Origin: Pseudarthrobacter sp. SSS035
GTDB taxonomy: Bacteria; Actinomycetota; Actinomycetes; Actinomycetales; Micrococcaceae
Length of the DNA: 64,000 bases
NCBI RefSeq assembly: GCF_023273875.1
Contig: NZ_CP096882.1
Location: 4,960,001 to 5,024,000 of the forward strand
Direction: 5' to 3'
The notes below the pieces were generated by a model. It saw nothing but the letters and a program-made list of their open reading frames with translations, was not told the origin of the DNA and searched no databases. Positions within the stretch are counted from its first letter, which is position 1. Each line of letters begins with the position of its first letter. Made by a program: the position numbers and the translations under genes. Shown here piece by piece: positions 7,914-17,413 of the stretch.

Positions 7914-8672
7914 TATTCTCCTCGGGAGTTGCAGGGGCGTCGTTGTGGCACTCTTCGTACCGGTGTCTGTGGGGGTATGGAAGTAGAAGGACTCGCCGGC
8001 ATGCTGGAAGCCGACCGCCCCAGACGGTCGGGGTGGTGATGAACAGCGTGTCAACCTCCTGGAGGGAATCGAGCGCCTGGTCGAAGCCGAGGTGGCTGGT
8101 CCCCGCCCACTCCCCTGTTGGCACCGACCCAAATCAGCCGCTCCTCGCGCCAGGAGGTCGAAACTGTCTTCCAGCAGTTCCAGGGGGACCCAGCGCCGGC
8201 TGTAATTTCCCAACGACATGGAATTGGCCGTTGACGTGATCCAAGTCATATCGTATGCTCAGTAGCATCCGAATCAGACCATGCTACATGGACTGTAAAG
8301 AAGGGTCCAATGGCGGATCAGTCAGGAGAAGTCCGTGGGCGTTCTCATTCTCCCGGAGTGGTCGGCGGATGGTGTTCGGCCGCGGCTCGGCGTGCAGAAT
8401 TCCATGACCAGCTCCGGGTGCCAGAGCCGGACGACAATTGCCCCGCAGCCGGGTTCGGGGCCTCCAACAGACGGGCGCCGTCAGGCCCGCAGTGCCTTCG
8501 ACTCGCTCCTACTCGCTGCGCAGACGGAGACCTCTACACCCATTGCTGTTGGCGCCCGCTGATCAGGAGGTTTGAAGCCTTCATCAGGATGCTGCTCTAC
8601 CGTGTCCGGGCATTAGCCGGAACCCCGTCCCGGGAACTGCCCGGAAACCGAACCGAGAGAAAGAGTAATCAG
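7914..8672. other. Divergent intergenic region with a possible gene relic
   Basis: No intact gene is supported here. On the minus strand a stretch near 8020-8124 reads GTSHLGFDQALDSLQEVDTL and continues FITTPTVW, which resembles the middle of NmrA-family NAD(P)-binding proteins. The flanking frames are broken, so it is at most a relic. The region also holds the palindromes at 8255-8287 and presumably the promoters of both flanking transcription units. Confidence 0.35.
8255..8287. promoter_or_regulatory. Nested inverted repeats, candidate operator
   Basis: ATGCT (8255-8259) and AGCAT (8264-8268) form a small palindrome. GTAGCAT (8262-8268) and ATGCTAC (8281-8287) form a perfect 7-bp inverted repeat around CCGAATCAGACC. 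The core CCGAATCAGAC recurs in front of moaA at 34206-34216 and, inverted, at 41045-41055. Confidence 0.45.
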
Positions 8673-10073
8673 ATGCCCCACGTTGCCACTAATACGAAAG
8701 CCCATTCGCCGTTGCCCGCTGCGTTCGCGTCGGTGATGGGCTGGTCCTTTGACCTGTTTGACCTGTTTTTGTTGCTGTATGTCGCAGGGCCGGTTGGCCG
8801 GCAGATTTTTCCGGCTCAGAGCGAGACGTTCAGTCTCGCCTTGGTTTTTGCTTCGTTTGCGGTCAGCATCATTATGCGTCCGGGCGGGGCGGCGGTCTTC
8901 GGTGAGCTGGCTGACCGTATTGGCCGGAAGAAGATCATGGTGACCGTACTCGCCGGTGTGGGCCTTTCGACTGCCGCGATGGGCCTGGTCCCGACGTACG
9001 CGGCGATCGGGGCCGCGGCACCCATCATCTTCCTGATCCTAAGGGTCATCCAGGGACTTTTTGTCGGCGGCGTGACTGCCACGACGCACACGCTCGGCAC
9101 AGAGAGCGTCCCGGAACGCTGGCGGGGCCTGATGAGCGGGCTCATCGGTGGTGGCGGGGCCGGGATCGGTGCGGCCATGGCCAGTGTCACGTTCATTGTC
9201 GTCGGCCAGCTCTATCCGGGGGCCGCTTTTGATGAGTGGGGCTGGCGCGTCATGTTCTTCACCGGGCTGCTGGGGGCGCTGCTCAGCCTGTTTGTGCTCA
9301 CCAAGGTCGAGGAGTCCCCATTGTGGTTGGAGGCGCAGGAAGCGGCCAAGGCAGCCAGGGCCTCAGGAGCGGCAGCGCCTGTGCAGAAGATGCGGATCAA
9401 GGATCTGCTGACGGGCAAGTACCGCACCATCACCCTTCTCAACATCGCCCTCGCGGCCGGTGCCGGGGCCCAGTACTACCTGACGTCTGGTTTCCTTCCG
9501 ACGCTGCTCGGACCCGTCGTGGCCGTGCCGACAGTCGAACGCGGCTGGATTCTGCTTGTCGCGAGCCTTGTTGTGGTTATTTCGGCTACTGCCACTGGTG
9601 AGCTGAGCCAACGGTTCGGCCGGCGCAAGACCATGCTCATCATCGGGGGCATCAATGTCGTCGCACTTCCGCTGTTCACCCTGGCCATAGCCGGTACGAA
9701 GCCCTCTGAGACCGGAACGATCCTGATGCTGAGCTGTTTACTGGCGTTCTTCGCCAACGCTGCGTACGCGCCCTTGATGGTCTTCCTGAACGAACGCTAC
9801 CCGACCGCCATCAGGTCACGGGGCACGGCCATCACCTGGAACACCGGCTTCATGCTCGGCGGACTGCTGCCGACCTTCGTCAATCTGCTCAGCCCGACCG
9901 TCGGTGACATCCCGGGCAAACTGGCAATCTTCCTCGTTGCCTCAACGGCTGTCTTCATCGGTGTGGTCCTGATCAGCCCCGAAACCCGCGGTGCCCTGGC
10001 GGAGTCGGAGCCGGCTGACAGCACCGCCGTCGTTCACGACGAAGCTTCTCAGAATATGCACCCGCGCTCCTAG
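8673..10073 (+). CDS. MFS transporter, metabolite:H+ symporter type (copy 1)
   Basis: This 466-residue major facilitator has about 12 membrane segments. The conserved MFS loop is visible as GELADRIGRKKIMV after segment 2 and repeated as ELSQRFGRRKTMLI in the second half. The sequence resembles the aromatic acid/shikimate symporter branch (MHS family). It would import the acid degraded by nearby enzymes across the cytoplasmic membrane. The start at 8673 is chosen because the conserved N-terminus begins here and matches the second copy; a 121-residue extension to 8310 is of random composition. The ribosome site is weak (GAGAGAAAG). Copy 2 at 29931-31328 is nearly identical over long stretches. 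A damaged piece lies at 20370-20544 and a more diverged trace near 35110. Confidence 0.93.
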   Translation: MPHVATNTKAHSPLPAAFASVMGWSFDLFDLFLLLYVAGPVGRQIFPAQSETFSLALVFASFAVSIIMRPGGAAVFGELADRIGRKKIMVTVLAGVGLSTAAMGLVPTYAAIGAAAPIIFLILRVIQGLFVGGVTATTHTLGTESVPERWRGLMSGLIGGGGAGIGAAMASVTFIVVGQLYPGAAFDEWGWRVMFFTGLLGALLSLFVLTKVEESPLWLEAQEAAKAARASGAAAPVQKMRIKDLLTGKYRTITLLNIALAAGAGAQYYLTSGFLPTLLGPVVAVPTVERGWILLVASLVVVISATATGELSQRFGRRKTMLIIGGINVVALPLFTLAIAGTKPSETGTILMLSCLLAFFANAAYAPLMVFLNERYPTAIRSRGTAITWNTGFMLGGLLPTFVNLLSPTVGDIPGKLAIFLVASTAVFIGVVLISPETRGALAESEPADSTAVVHDEASQNMHPRS

Positions 10074-10117
10074 CTCACAGAAACTCCTTGCTCACAGAAA
10101 ACTCGTAGCTCACAGAA
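10073..10117 (+). repeat. Three short direct repeats before the SDR gene
   Basis: GCTCACAGAA occurs at 10073-10082, 10090-10099 and 10108-10117, spaced 17 and 18 bases apart. The array fills the gap between the MFS stop and the SDR ribosome site. It may be slippage or a small regulatory array, and three copies are too few for a CRISPR. Confidence 0.6.
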
Positions 10118-10126
10118 GGAATTCAC

Positions 10127-10909
10127 ATGACTCAGTACGCATCCCCGTACACCGACCGTACCGTTCTTCTCACCGGCGTCTGCGGGGACATCGGTGCCAC
10201 ATATTTGTCGGCCTTCGTCGCTGCCGGAGCGAACGTGGTGGCCACCGACCTGCCCGCCCTTAGTGAAGCTGGAAAAGAGCTGGCTATCAACGCCACCCGG
10301 AACGGTCCCGGCCGTGCGGTCTTTGCCGACTGTGACATCACCGATGAGACCGGGGTCCAGCATGCGGTCGATGCCGCGATCAAAGAATTCGGCCAGTTGG
10401 ACAGCATCGTGAACAACGCCGCCATCTACCGGACTTTGGGTGGCAAACGACCCCTCGTTGAGCTAACTCAGGCCGATTGGGATCTGGTTCTACGGGTTAA
10501 TGTCATCGGCTCGTGGCAGGTGATCAAGGCCGCTGCCCCCTATCTGGCCGTCAGCGGTCAGGGGCGAATCGTCAACATTGCTTCGGTGGTTTCTCGCACC
10601 GGCGCGCCCGGGTTCGCCCACTATGTAGCGTCGAAAGCCGCGGTTGAAGGACTCACCCGCTCGGCGGCCAGGGAGCTGGGCGTCGATGGAATCACCGTTA
10701 ACTCCGTATCTCCCGGATTGGTCGATGACGCTGCGACACGGGAGCTGAACACCGATGCATACCTCAAAACTGCCGCTGCCTCCCGGGCCATCCCCCGCGC
10801 AATGGTGCCAGAAGACCTAGTTGGCGCGGTGATGTGGCTGGCCGGGCCGCAATCCGGGTTTGTCACGGGTCAGAATCTTGTAGTCGACGGCGGAGGGGTT
10901 TTTGTCTGA
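10127..10909 (+). CDS. Short-chain dehydrogenase/reductase (SDR)
   Basis: This 260-residue classical SDR would oxidise an alcohol or reduce a ketone with NAD(P). The NNAA motif, IVNIASVVSR with the catalytic serine, HYVASK with the YxxxK pair, and the C-terminal GQNLVVDGG are all present. The cofactor motif reads TGVCGDIG, with aspartate in place of the usual central glycine of TGxxxGIG. That is unusual but may be tolerated. The ATG at 10127 has AAGGAA upstream. The stop overlaps the ALDH start by one base, so alcohol and aldehyde oxidation are probably coupled. Together with the Rieske demethylase genes downstream, this suggests handling of a benzylic alcohol or a furfuryl-type alcohol. Confidence 0.9.
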   Translation: MTQYASPYTDRTVLLTGVCGDIGATYLSAFVAAGANVVATDLPALSEAGKELAINATRNGPGRAVFADCDITDETGVQHAVDAAIKEFGQLDSIVNNAAIYRTLGGKRPLVELTQADWDLVLRVNVIGSWQVIKAAAPYLAVSGQGRIVNIASVVSRTGAPGFAHYVASKAAVEGLTRSAARELGVDGITVNSVSPGLVDDAATRELNTDAYLKTAAASRAIPRAMVPEDLVGAVMWLAGPQSGFVTGQNLVVDGGGVFV

Positions 10910-12291
10910 TGATGGCCACGGAGTTCCAGCCAATCAATCCGACCACGCTTGCCCCACTGCCGGTCCTCCGCTCTGCGGACCTGGCCGACGTCGACGAAGC
11001 CGTTGCGGCAGTCACGCAGGGCATGACTGGGACCTGGCCCCGGGACAACAAATTGCGGGCGGCCGTAATGCAGCGTTGGGCGGACCTGCTGGAGCGCGAG
11101 TCCGATGAGCTGTGTGCGGACCTGGTTAACGAGTGCGGCAAAACCGTCGCTGAGGCGAGGATCGAGATCGCCGGTGCGGCCGACTCGCTCCGGTTCAACG
11201 CCGGACTTGCCCGGCTTCCGCTTGGTCGTGCGGGAAGCCTCTCTGATGGCTCGGAGGCGCATCTGGTTCGAGAGCCCGTGGGTCCCACAGTCTTCATCAC
11301 TCCATGGAACTGGCCTGTCCTGTTGCTCCTGCGCGATCTTGCACCAGCGTTTGCAGCGGGGGTCACCGCGATCGTCAAGCCGTCCTCACAAACGGCACAT
11401 GTGACGTCCCGGGTGCTTGAACTCGGCCATCGGGCCGGTGTTCCGCGCGATGTCCTCGTCCTCGTCATCGGCGAATCCGATGTCGGTTCTGCGCTCGTAC
11501 GTCACCCGGGCACACGGGCGGTCGCGATTACTGGGTCAACGGCCGCTGGCCAGGCAGTTATGCGCGACGCCGCCGAGACCATGACCCGGCCGCTGCTCGA
11601 GCTCGGCGGCAAGGCCACCATGGTGATCCTTCCCGACGCCGATTTAACGACCGCGTTGGAGCGGGCGGCACGTGCGTCCATTACTACGAGCGGCCAGATG
11701 TGCATGGCCTGTACCCGGGTTCTGGTCCACCAGGACCAGGCTTCACAGGCCGAGGAGTTTCTGCGGAGCATCCTCGGCACGCTTCGTCCTGGAGACCCGC
11801 GGACAGCGGGAGCCCATCTCGGTCCGCTCATATCTGCCGCTGCCCTCGAAAAGGTGTCCGGGTTCGTGGACCTTGCGCGCCGGGCCGGACGCGTGGTGGT
11901 GGGCGGCGACATCGTGCATCCTGAAGGACTTGACGGCCACTTCCTCTCGCCGGCGCTCGTGACTGATCTTGAGCTGGCCTCGCCGGTCATTCAGGAAGAC
12001 ATCTTCGGCCCGGTCCTCTCCTTGGAGACATTTGCCGATGAATCCGACGCGGTGGCGCTTGCCAACGGCACGCCCTTCGGCCTCGCGGCCGCGGTCTGGA
12101 CCTCAGACCTTTCCCGAGGCCTCAGCCTGGCGCGCGGGATCAAGGCTGGCACCGTGTGGGTGAATGGTTACAACCATTCCTACGCGGAAATGCCTTCAGG
12201 GGGAGTGCGCATGTCGGGGCTTGGGCGAACCCGAGGCGTCGAAGGCATTGAGCAGTTCACCGAGCTTAAGCACATTCATTTCTCACTGTGA
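10909..12291 (+). CDS. NAD(P)+-dependent aldehyde dehydrogenase
   Basis: This 460-residue ALDH would oxidise an aldehyde to the acid. Visible are the substrate tunnel segment ITPWNWPV, the nucleotide-binding ITGSTAAGQ, the general base in LLELGGKA and the catalytic cysteine in GQMCMACTR. The C-terminal EDIFGPVLS motif follows. Start codons at 10909 and 10912 are adjacent, and GGAGGGG lies about 12 bases upstream inside the SDR gene. The reading frame overlaps the SDR stop (TGATG). A decayed fragment of this gene occurs at 20845-21030 in the same order relative to MFS. The likely role is the second step after the SDR, producing the acid that a CoA ligase or demethylase then uses. Confidence 0.93.
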   Translation: MMATEFQPINPTTLAPLPVLRSADLADVDEAVAAVTQGMTGTWPRDNKLRAAVMQRWADLLERESDELCADLVNECGKTVAEARIEIAGAADSLRFNAGLARLPLGRAGSLSDGSEAHLVREPVGPTVFITPWNWPVLLLLRDLAPAFAAGVTAIVKPSSQTAHVTSRVLELGHRAGVPRDVLVLVIGESDVGSALVRHPGTRAVAITGSTAAGQAVMRDAAETMTRPLLELGGKATMVILPDADLTTALERAARASITTSGQMCMACTRVLVHQDQASQAEEFLRSILGTLRPGDPRTAGAHLGPLISAAALEKVSGFVDLARRAGRVVVGGDIVHPEGLDGHFLSPALVTDLELASPVIQEDIFGPVLSLETFADESDAVALANGTPFGLAAAVWTSDLSRGLSLARGIKAGTVWVNGYNHSYAEMPSGGVRMSGLGRTRGVEGIEQFTELKHIHFSL

Positions 12292-12364
12292 GCCGACGAT
12301 TTTGGAGGCGTTCGCAAGCCGGTATGAGCCGGCGAGGGAAAGCCAACAATCAGAAGGAAAGACG

Positions 12365-13459
12365 ATGACTGCTACCGGATCAAAGACTTCAACAACGAAT
12401 AAGACGCTGGGCCACCCTCTGAATGCCTGGTACGTCGCGGCCTGGGACCATGAGGTGACCCGCCAGCCGATATCGCGCAAGATCGCCAACCGTCCGCTGG
12501 CGCTGTACCGCACAGAAGACGGCAGGGCAGTCGCTCTTGCCGACGCCTGCTGGCACCGGCTGGCACCGCTGTCCATGGGGAAGCTGGTTGGCAGGGAAGG
12601 GATTCAGTGTCCCTATCACGGCATCGTCTACAATTCTGCGGGACGCTGCGTATCCATGCCGGCCCAGGAAACCATCAATCCCAGCGCCACGGTGCCCTCG
12701 TTTCCGGTCGTGGAGCGTCACCGGTATGTGTGGGTTTGGCTTGGCGATCCGGCACTGGCCGACCCGGACCAGGTACCGGACATGCACCAGATGGATCATC
12801 CGGACTGGGCCGGCGATGGCCTGACAATTTCGCTGAAGTGCAATTACCAGCTGGTCCTGGATAACCTGATGGACCTCACACATGAGGAGTTCATCCACAC
12901 GTCCAGCATCGGCATGGACAACATGAGCGCTGCGGGCTTCGATGTATCCCACGAGGAGAATACGGTCACACTGAGCCGCTGGATGCGGAACATCGATCCG
13001 CCGCCCTTCTATCTGAAGAACATGCGGGACAAGTTTCCCGGGTTTGAGGGCAAGGTCGATCGCTGGCAGATCATCCGATTCGAATCACCTTCGACGCTGT
13101 GCATCGACGTCGGAGTAGCCAAAGCCGGCACCGGAGCGCCGGAGGGAGACCGCAGCCAGGGCGTAAACCTCTACGTCATGAATACCATCTCCCCGGAGAC
13201 GGACCGGACGTGCCACTACTTCTGGGGATTCATGCGCAATTACCGTCTTGAAAGCCAGTTGATCACCACCCAGATTCGCCAGAGCATCGACCATGTCTTC
13301 GGTGAGGATCAGGTGGTTTTGGAGGCCCAGCAGGTCGCGATCGACGCCAATCCGGACTATGAGTTCTACAACCTCAACATTGATGCCGGCGGCATGTGGG
13401 TCCGGCGACTGATCGAACGCCAGTTGGAGGCAGAAGGACGTCTCGTGCCGACCGTCTAG
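12365..13459 (+). CDS. Rieske oxygenase, VanA-type aromatic O-demethylase oxygenase
   Basis: This 364-residue protein is the terminal oxygenase of a two-component Rieske system. The Rieske cluster ligands are visible as CWH at 62-64 and CPYH at 82-85. The mononuclear iron site is NLMDLTHEEFIH, with N167, D170, H173 and H178. This pattern and length match vanillate O-demethylase VanA and relatives, which remove methyl groups from aryl methyl ethers. The start at 12365 has AAGGAAAG upstream. The matching reductase follows after 47 bases. Vanillate is a reasonable substrate guess, but VanA-like enzymes also act on veratrate, dicamba and other methoxy-aromatics. Confidence 0.92.
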   Translation: MTATGSKTSTTNKTLGHPLNAWYVAAWDHEVTRQPISRKIANRPLALYRTEDGRAVALADACWHRLAPLSMGKLVGREGIQCPYHGIVYNSAGRCVSMPAQETINPSATVPSFPVVERHRYVWVWLGDPALADPDQVPDMHQMDHPDWAGDGLTISLKCNYQLVLDNLMDLTHEEFIHTSSIGMDNMSAAGFDVSHEENTVTLSRWMRNIDPPPFYLKNMRDKFPGFEGKVDRWQIIRFESPSTLCIDVGVAKAGTGAPEGDRSQGVNLYVMNTISPETDRTCHYFWGFMRNYRLESQLITTQIRQSIDHVFGEDQVVLEAQQVAIDANPDYEFYNLNIDAGGMWVRRLIERQLEAEGRLVPTV

Positions 13460-13506
13460 GACGTCGTGCATATGTCATCACAGGAAGCTCAGGCAGGTAA
13501 GAAAAC

Positions 13507-14511
13507 ATGGCATCAACAAACAATGAGGTCTGGCAGGTGGGGACCGTCGTAGAGACCCGGCGTATCGCCACCGATATTCAACGGATCATACTAGAGCCGT
13601 CCCGGCCAAAGAAGGCCGATCCTGGTTCGCATTTAGACGTGATGGTCACCATCGGCGGAGAAGAGCGCAAGCGATCCTATTCCGTCGTGGAATCCGAGCC
13701 GAACGGCCAACGATTAGCTATAAGCGTCCTTAAGGCTCCGCAGTCGCGCGGTGGCTCCCTCTTTATGCACGACCTGAAAGTTGGTGACTCCCTCGAGATC
13801 ACGCAGCCGCTGCAGAACTTCCCGCTGCGGGTCGGTGCCAGGCACTACTTGTTACTTGCAGGCGGCATCGGAGTCACGGCCGTCGTGAACATGGCGCGGG
13901 TGCTGAAAAACCTGAAGGCGAATTACACTTTCGTTTATGCCGGCCGCAACCGCGCGGCTATGGCGTACCTGTCAGACCTGCAGGAACTTCATGGTGAGAA
14001 CCTGGTGGTCCATGTGGATGACGAGGGGACATCGCTCAGGGTCGAGGAGCTGGTCGACAGCGCGCACATGGATACGGAACTGTATATGTGCGGGCCGATC
14101 CGGCTGATAAACGTCGTCCGGCGAGCGTGGATCGAGCGCGAGCTGAACTTTACTAACCTGCGCTACGAAACTTTCGGCAACAGCGGCTGGTATGACCCGG
14201 AGGAGTTCATCGTCCGGATCCCCGGGCTGGGTGTCGAGACCAAGGTCGGCAAGGACCAGTCAATGCTAGAAGCCTTGGAAGCGGCGGGCGTTGAAATGAT
14301 GTCCGACTGCCGCAAGGGGGAGTGCGGGCTCTGTGAGGTCACGATAGTTGAGCTCGATGGAGCCATTGACCACCGCGATGTCTTTTACAGTGAACGCCAG
14401 CAGCAGGCCACGAAGAAAATATGCTGTTGCGTTTCCCGTGCGATTCCTCCAAAATCAGGTGCGAGCGCTTCAATTGGCGGCCTGGCAGTCGTTACCATCA
14501 GCGTGTCCTAG
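13507..14511 (+). CDS. VanB-type oxidoreductase (FMN, NADH and [2Fe-2S])
   Basis: This 334-residue reductase passes electrons from NAD(P)H through FMN and a C-terminal plant-type ferredoxin domain to the Rieske oxygenase upstream. The flavin site is seen in RKRSYSVVESE, the nucleotide-binding part in LLLAGGIGVTAVV and YMCGP, and the ferredoxin cysteines in CRKGECGLCEV and a later CCC. It is about 15-20 residues longer than common VanB proteins at the C-terminus, and the last part (AIPPKSGASASIGG) diverges from the family ending. This suggests a late frameshift that is harmless to the core. It forms an operon with the SDR, ALDH and oxygenase. Confidence 0.9.
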   Translation: MASTNNEVWQVGTVVETRRIATDIQRIILEPSRPKKADPGSHLDVMVTIGGEERKRSYSVVESEPNGQRLAISVLKAPQSRGGSLFMHDLKVGDSLEITQPLQNFPLRVGARHYLLLAGGIGVTAVVNMARVLKNLKANYTFVYAGRNRAAMAYLSDLQELHGENLVVHVDDEGTSLRVEELVDSAHMDTELYMCGPIRLINVVRRAWIERELNFTNLRYETFGNSGWYDPEEFIVRIPGLGVETKVGKDQSMLEALEAAGVEMMSDCRKGECGLCEVTIVELDGAIDHRDVFYSERQQQATKKICCCVSRAIPPKSGASASIGGLAVVTISVS

Positions 14512-14883
14512 GACTGGTATCAACAAATCGGGCCGGGCAGTCAGGCCGGGCAGTGCCTGTATATAGCGACTGATGATGGCGGATCCAGTGAGAGCTGTAG
14601 TTGATTACACAGTTGACAGAGCTCTGGAGGGCAGTCGCTGTTCGGCACGGCGGATAAGCTGGCGCTGCTGGCGGGCATGGCACTGGTGAACACAGCCTTG
14701 GCGGCTCTCGCGGGCGTGCTGAAACTTTGGAGGCACCGGGCCGTTGTTAGAACAGCCGCTGCCACGGACCTCACTGCCCAGGTACAGACGGAGGAACGCC
14801 GGTCCGTTGCCCCGGACGGCGCCACAGGCTTGCACACCATTAGACCTGACATGAACCCATAGCAGGCGCTCCCTAAGGCAGGA
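14512..14883 (+). other. Gene-poor stretch with a possible membrane-anchor relic
   Basis: The frame near 14640-14730 reads GTADKLALLAGMALVNTALA, which resembles the membrane segments at the start of membrane-bound molybdopterin oxidoreductases. Stops surround it. A short direct repeat GGCCGGGCAGT lies near 14530-14556. Nothing else is recognised. Confidence 0.3.
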
Positions 14884-15785
14884 CCATGCACAGTCACCCG
14901 CAGCGGGGCAGACGCCGTCGTCCCCAAGGAGCGGGCGGTCCCCGCAGTCTTTCCGGCGCCCGGCACAGAGGCAACAGTGCAGCTGCCGTCCACGCCGGCC
15001 GGGACGTTTATCCGGTAGGCCGGCAGCGACATCCGTGCGGGAGAAACGGCCCTGGCTGCCGGCACACATCTGGGTCCCGGGCAGCTGGGGCTCGTCGCCG
15101 CGCTTGGCCTGCCTGACGTGCTGGTGCACCGCCGGCTGACGGTCCTGCTTGTCACAACCGGAGATGAAGTGGTGGCACCGGGTGGATCCTTGGACGACGA
15201 AAAGATCTACGACGCAAGCTGGAAACCTCCCTGCGGCAGGCCGGGCCGGCCGTGATCAGGGCCGGCATCTCAACTGATGACCCCGAGGCCCTCCGCCGCC
15301 TGCTGCGAAGCCACTCCGGGGTGGACCTCATCGTCACCACCGGGAAAGTGAGCAAGGGAGCCTACGAAGTGGTCCGCCAGGCGGTGGACGGCCAAATGTG
15401 GTCTTCGCCCACGGGGCCATGCAGCCCGCCCGGTCCGCAGGGAATCGGAAGGTTCGACGGTGTGCCCCTCCTGGGATTTCCCGGCAACCCTGTCAGCTGC
15501 CTGGTGTCGTTCGAGATGTTCCTGCGCCCTGTCCTCAGCGATCTGTTCGGCTCACCGGTACCCAGGGCCGTGGTGCGCGGCCGGCTCCTGCAACCCCTGA
15601 CATCGCCAGCGGGAAAACATCAGGTGCGGCGCGGGACCCTTTTGCCCGACGGCGCGGTTTGGCTGGAGGGAGGCGAAGGATCCCATCTGATCAGGGCGCT
15701 GGCGCAATCCAATGCCCTGGTGCAGGTGCCTGAAGGTGTCTCCGCACTCGATGAGGGCGCCGAAGTGGAAGTATGGATGCTGTGA
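14884..15785 (+). pseudogene. moeA: moeA (molybdopterin molybdotransferase), broken
   Basis: MoeA inserts molybdate into adenylylated molybdopterin. Only the middle and C-terminal parts survive, in more than one frame. Near 15030-15250 the frame reads IRAGETALAAGTHLGPGQLG, then LTVLLVTTGDEVVAPGG and KIYDAS. From 15252 an open frame continues with AGISTDDPEALRRLL, GVDLIVTTGKVSKGAYEVV and LGFPGNPVSCLVSFEMF to the stop at 15785. The N-terminal third is missing and at least two frameshifts are present. The stop overlaps the moaC start, showing an old moeA-moaC-mogA-moaE operon. Confidence 0.8.
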
Positions 15786-16267
15786 CAGCACAAAACGACC
15801 CTGCCGCACTGACGCACCTGCGCAACGACGGTACCGCCCAGATGGTGGACGTCTCAGGAAAATCCGAAACCACGCGGGAGGCGACAGCCACCGCGACCGT
15901 CCGCAGCACCCGGGAGGTGCTGGCGTTGCTTGGCGCCGGCGGGCTGCCCAAGGGCGACGCCCTGGCCGTTGCGCGGGTAGCCGGCATCATGGCGGCCAAG
16001 AAAACCCCTGACCTCATTCCACTGTGCCATCCGCTGCCGATTTCGAAGGTGACAGTGGACTTCGAGCTAGGCCCCGAGACCGTGCACGTCCTCGCCACCG
16101 TCAAGACCAGGGGAGTTACCGGCGTCGAGATGGAGGCCCTGACGGCGGCTTCCGTCGCCGCCCTAAGCGTGTACGACATGATCAAGGCTGTGGACAAGCA
16201 CGCCGTGCTGACCGACATCAAGGTCCTGGCTAAACGCGGCGGCAAGAGCGGGGACTGGACACTGTAA
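15773..16267 (+). CDS. moaC: Cyclic pyranopterin monophosphate synthase MoaC
   Basis: This 164-residue protein makes cyclic pyranopterin monophosphate together with MoaA, the first stage of molybdenum cofactor synthesis. The family motifs are complete: VDVSGKSETTREA, MAAKKTPDLIPLCHPLPI, VKTRGVTGVEMEALTA and the basic end ending in KSGDWTL. It is the only intact gene of the degraded moeA-moaC-mogA-moaE group. It starts inside the moeA remnant, so translation coupling is lost but the gene itself looks functional. The MoaA partner is encoded far away at 33090-34160. Confidence 0.95.
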   Translation: MDAVTAQNDPAALTHLRNDGTAQMVDVSGKSETTREATATATVRSTREVLALLGAGGLPKGDALAVARVAGIMAAKKTPDLIPLCHPLPISKVTVDFELGPETVHVLATVKTRGVTGVEMEALTAASVAALSVYDMIKAVDKHAVLTDIKVLAKRGGKSGDWTL

Positions 16268-16269
16268 GC

Positions 16270-16777
16270 ATGGCAGGAGTACCGTACGTCCGCGGGGAGG
16301 CGCAGGGGAGGAAGGCCGGCGTGGTCATTGCCTCGACCCGAGCAGCCGGTCTCTACCAGGACGAGACCGGGGCCGTCATCATCGACTGGCCCACCGATCA
16401 CGGTTTTGACGCTTTCCCCGCCATGGTGGTTCCTGACGGAGAGCCCGGTAGGCGTCGCCATCTGGGCCCTGCTCACCCAGCAACCCGCCGTCGTCATCAC
16501 CAGCGGCGGGACAGGGCTCAGCCACCACGACCGGACGCCCGAAATGACGCTCCCCCTGCTGGACCGGGAAATTCCAGGCATAATGGCAGGCATCCGGCAG
16601 GCGGGCATCGCCAAGGCACCGCTGGGGATGCTGAGCCGCGGGCACGCGGGCGCCGCCGTCAAAGCCTTCATCGTTAATCTGCCCGGATCACCCAAGGGCT
16701 TCATGGACGGGCTGTCCGTGCTGGATCCGGTGATCGGGCATCTCTGTGACCAGCTGGAGGGCGGACATGGGCACTGA
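16270..16777 (+). pseudogene. mogA: mogA/moaB-like molybdopterin adenylyltransferase, frameshifted
   Basis: The protein would adenylylate molybdopterin before molybdate insertion. The N-terminal part (GVVIASTRAAGLYQDETG) runs in one frame to about 16440, and the remainder (VGVAIWALLTQQPAVVITSG, GTGLSHHDRTPE, FIVNLPGSPKGF) in the next. A single indel near 16440 explains this. If it is a real mutation the gene is dead; a sequencing error would restore it. The position right after moaC is that of the original operon. Confidence 0.78.
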
Positions 16778-16819
16778 AGAGGCATGACAGAGCAGGGAAC
16801 AGCAGTACAGCGCGCTGAA

Positions 16820-17340
16820 AGGCGATCCACGCGGAGGCGGCTTCGGTACAGGCGTTCGACGTGGTACACGCCGTGCTGAGCGAGGAACCCATCTCCGTCG
16901 GTGTGGCGATCGCCGCCGTCGAGTCCGAAACCTCCGGTGGGTGGTCCGCTTCGGCGGCGTGGTGCGGAACCACGACGGCGGCCAGAGCGTCGAGCGGCTG
17001 AATTACACCGCGCATCCAACGGCGCACCGGGTCCTAGCCGACGTCGTGGCCAAACTCGTGGCCGAGCATTCCGGCGATGACAGGGCAGAACCGGACACTC
17101 CTGTCCCTATCTGGGCCGCGCGCCGGGTGGGCGCCTTGAAGACTGGCGATCATGCCCTGGTCTGCGCCGTGGCCGCCGCGCACCGCGGACAGGCGTTGGC
17201 CGTGTGCTCGGAACTGGTGGACCGGATCAACGAACAGGCTCCCATCTGGAAGGAACAGTTCTTCACGACGGCACCGTGGAATGGTCGGGGCCGGAGATTA
17301 AGGGTCGGGGCCGGAGCTCGGCCCGGACCGAATACTTGAC
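16820..17340 (+). pseudogene. moaE: moaE copy, broken by two frameshifts
   Basis: MoaE is the large subunit of molybdopterin synthase. The remnant reads VVHAVLSEEPISVGVAIAAV up to about 16930, then VRFGGVVRNHDGGQSVERLN in a second frame. Near 17270 the expected ending DGTVEWSGPEIKG lies in a third frame after IWKEQFF. The intact copy at 34449-34922 shows what the gene should look like. This one is a decayed relative rather than a fresh duplicate, because the sequences differ throughout. Confidence 0.78.
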
Positions 17341-17413
17341 CCTTCCGTCGCATTAACCTTTAGAGTCGCTGTGTCGGGCCGGAAACGACTGCCATGGACG
17401 GACAGGGGCAAAG

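Noticed and set aside
8310..8672. N-terminal extension of MFS copy 1
   Set aside because: The extra 121 residues are of random composition and the second copy begins at the equivalent of 8673.
10073..10117. CRISPR-like array
   Set aside because: Only three 10-base units with 7-8-base spacers and no cas genes.
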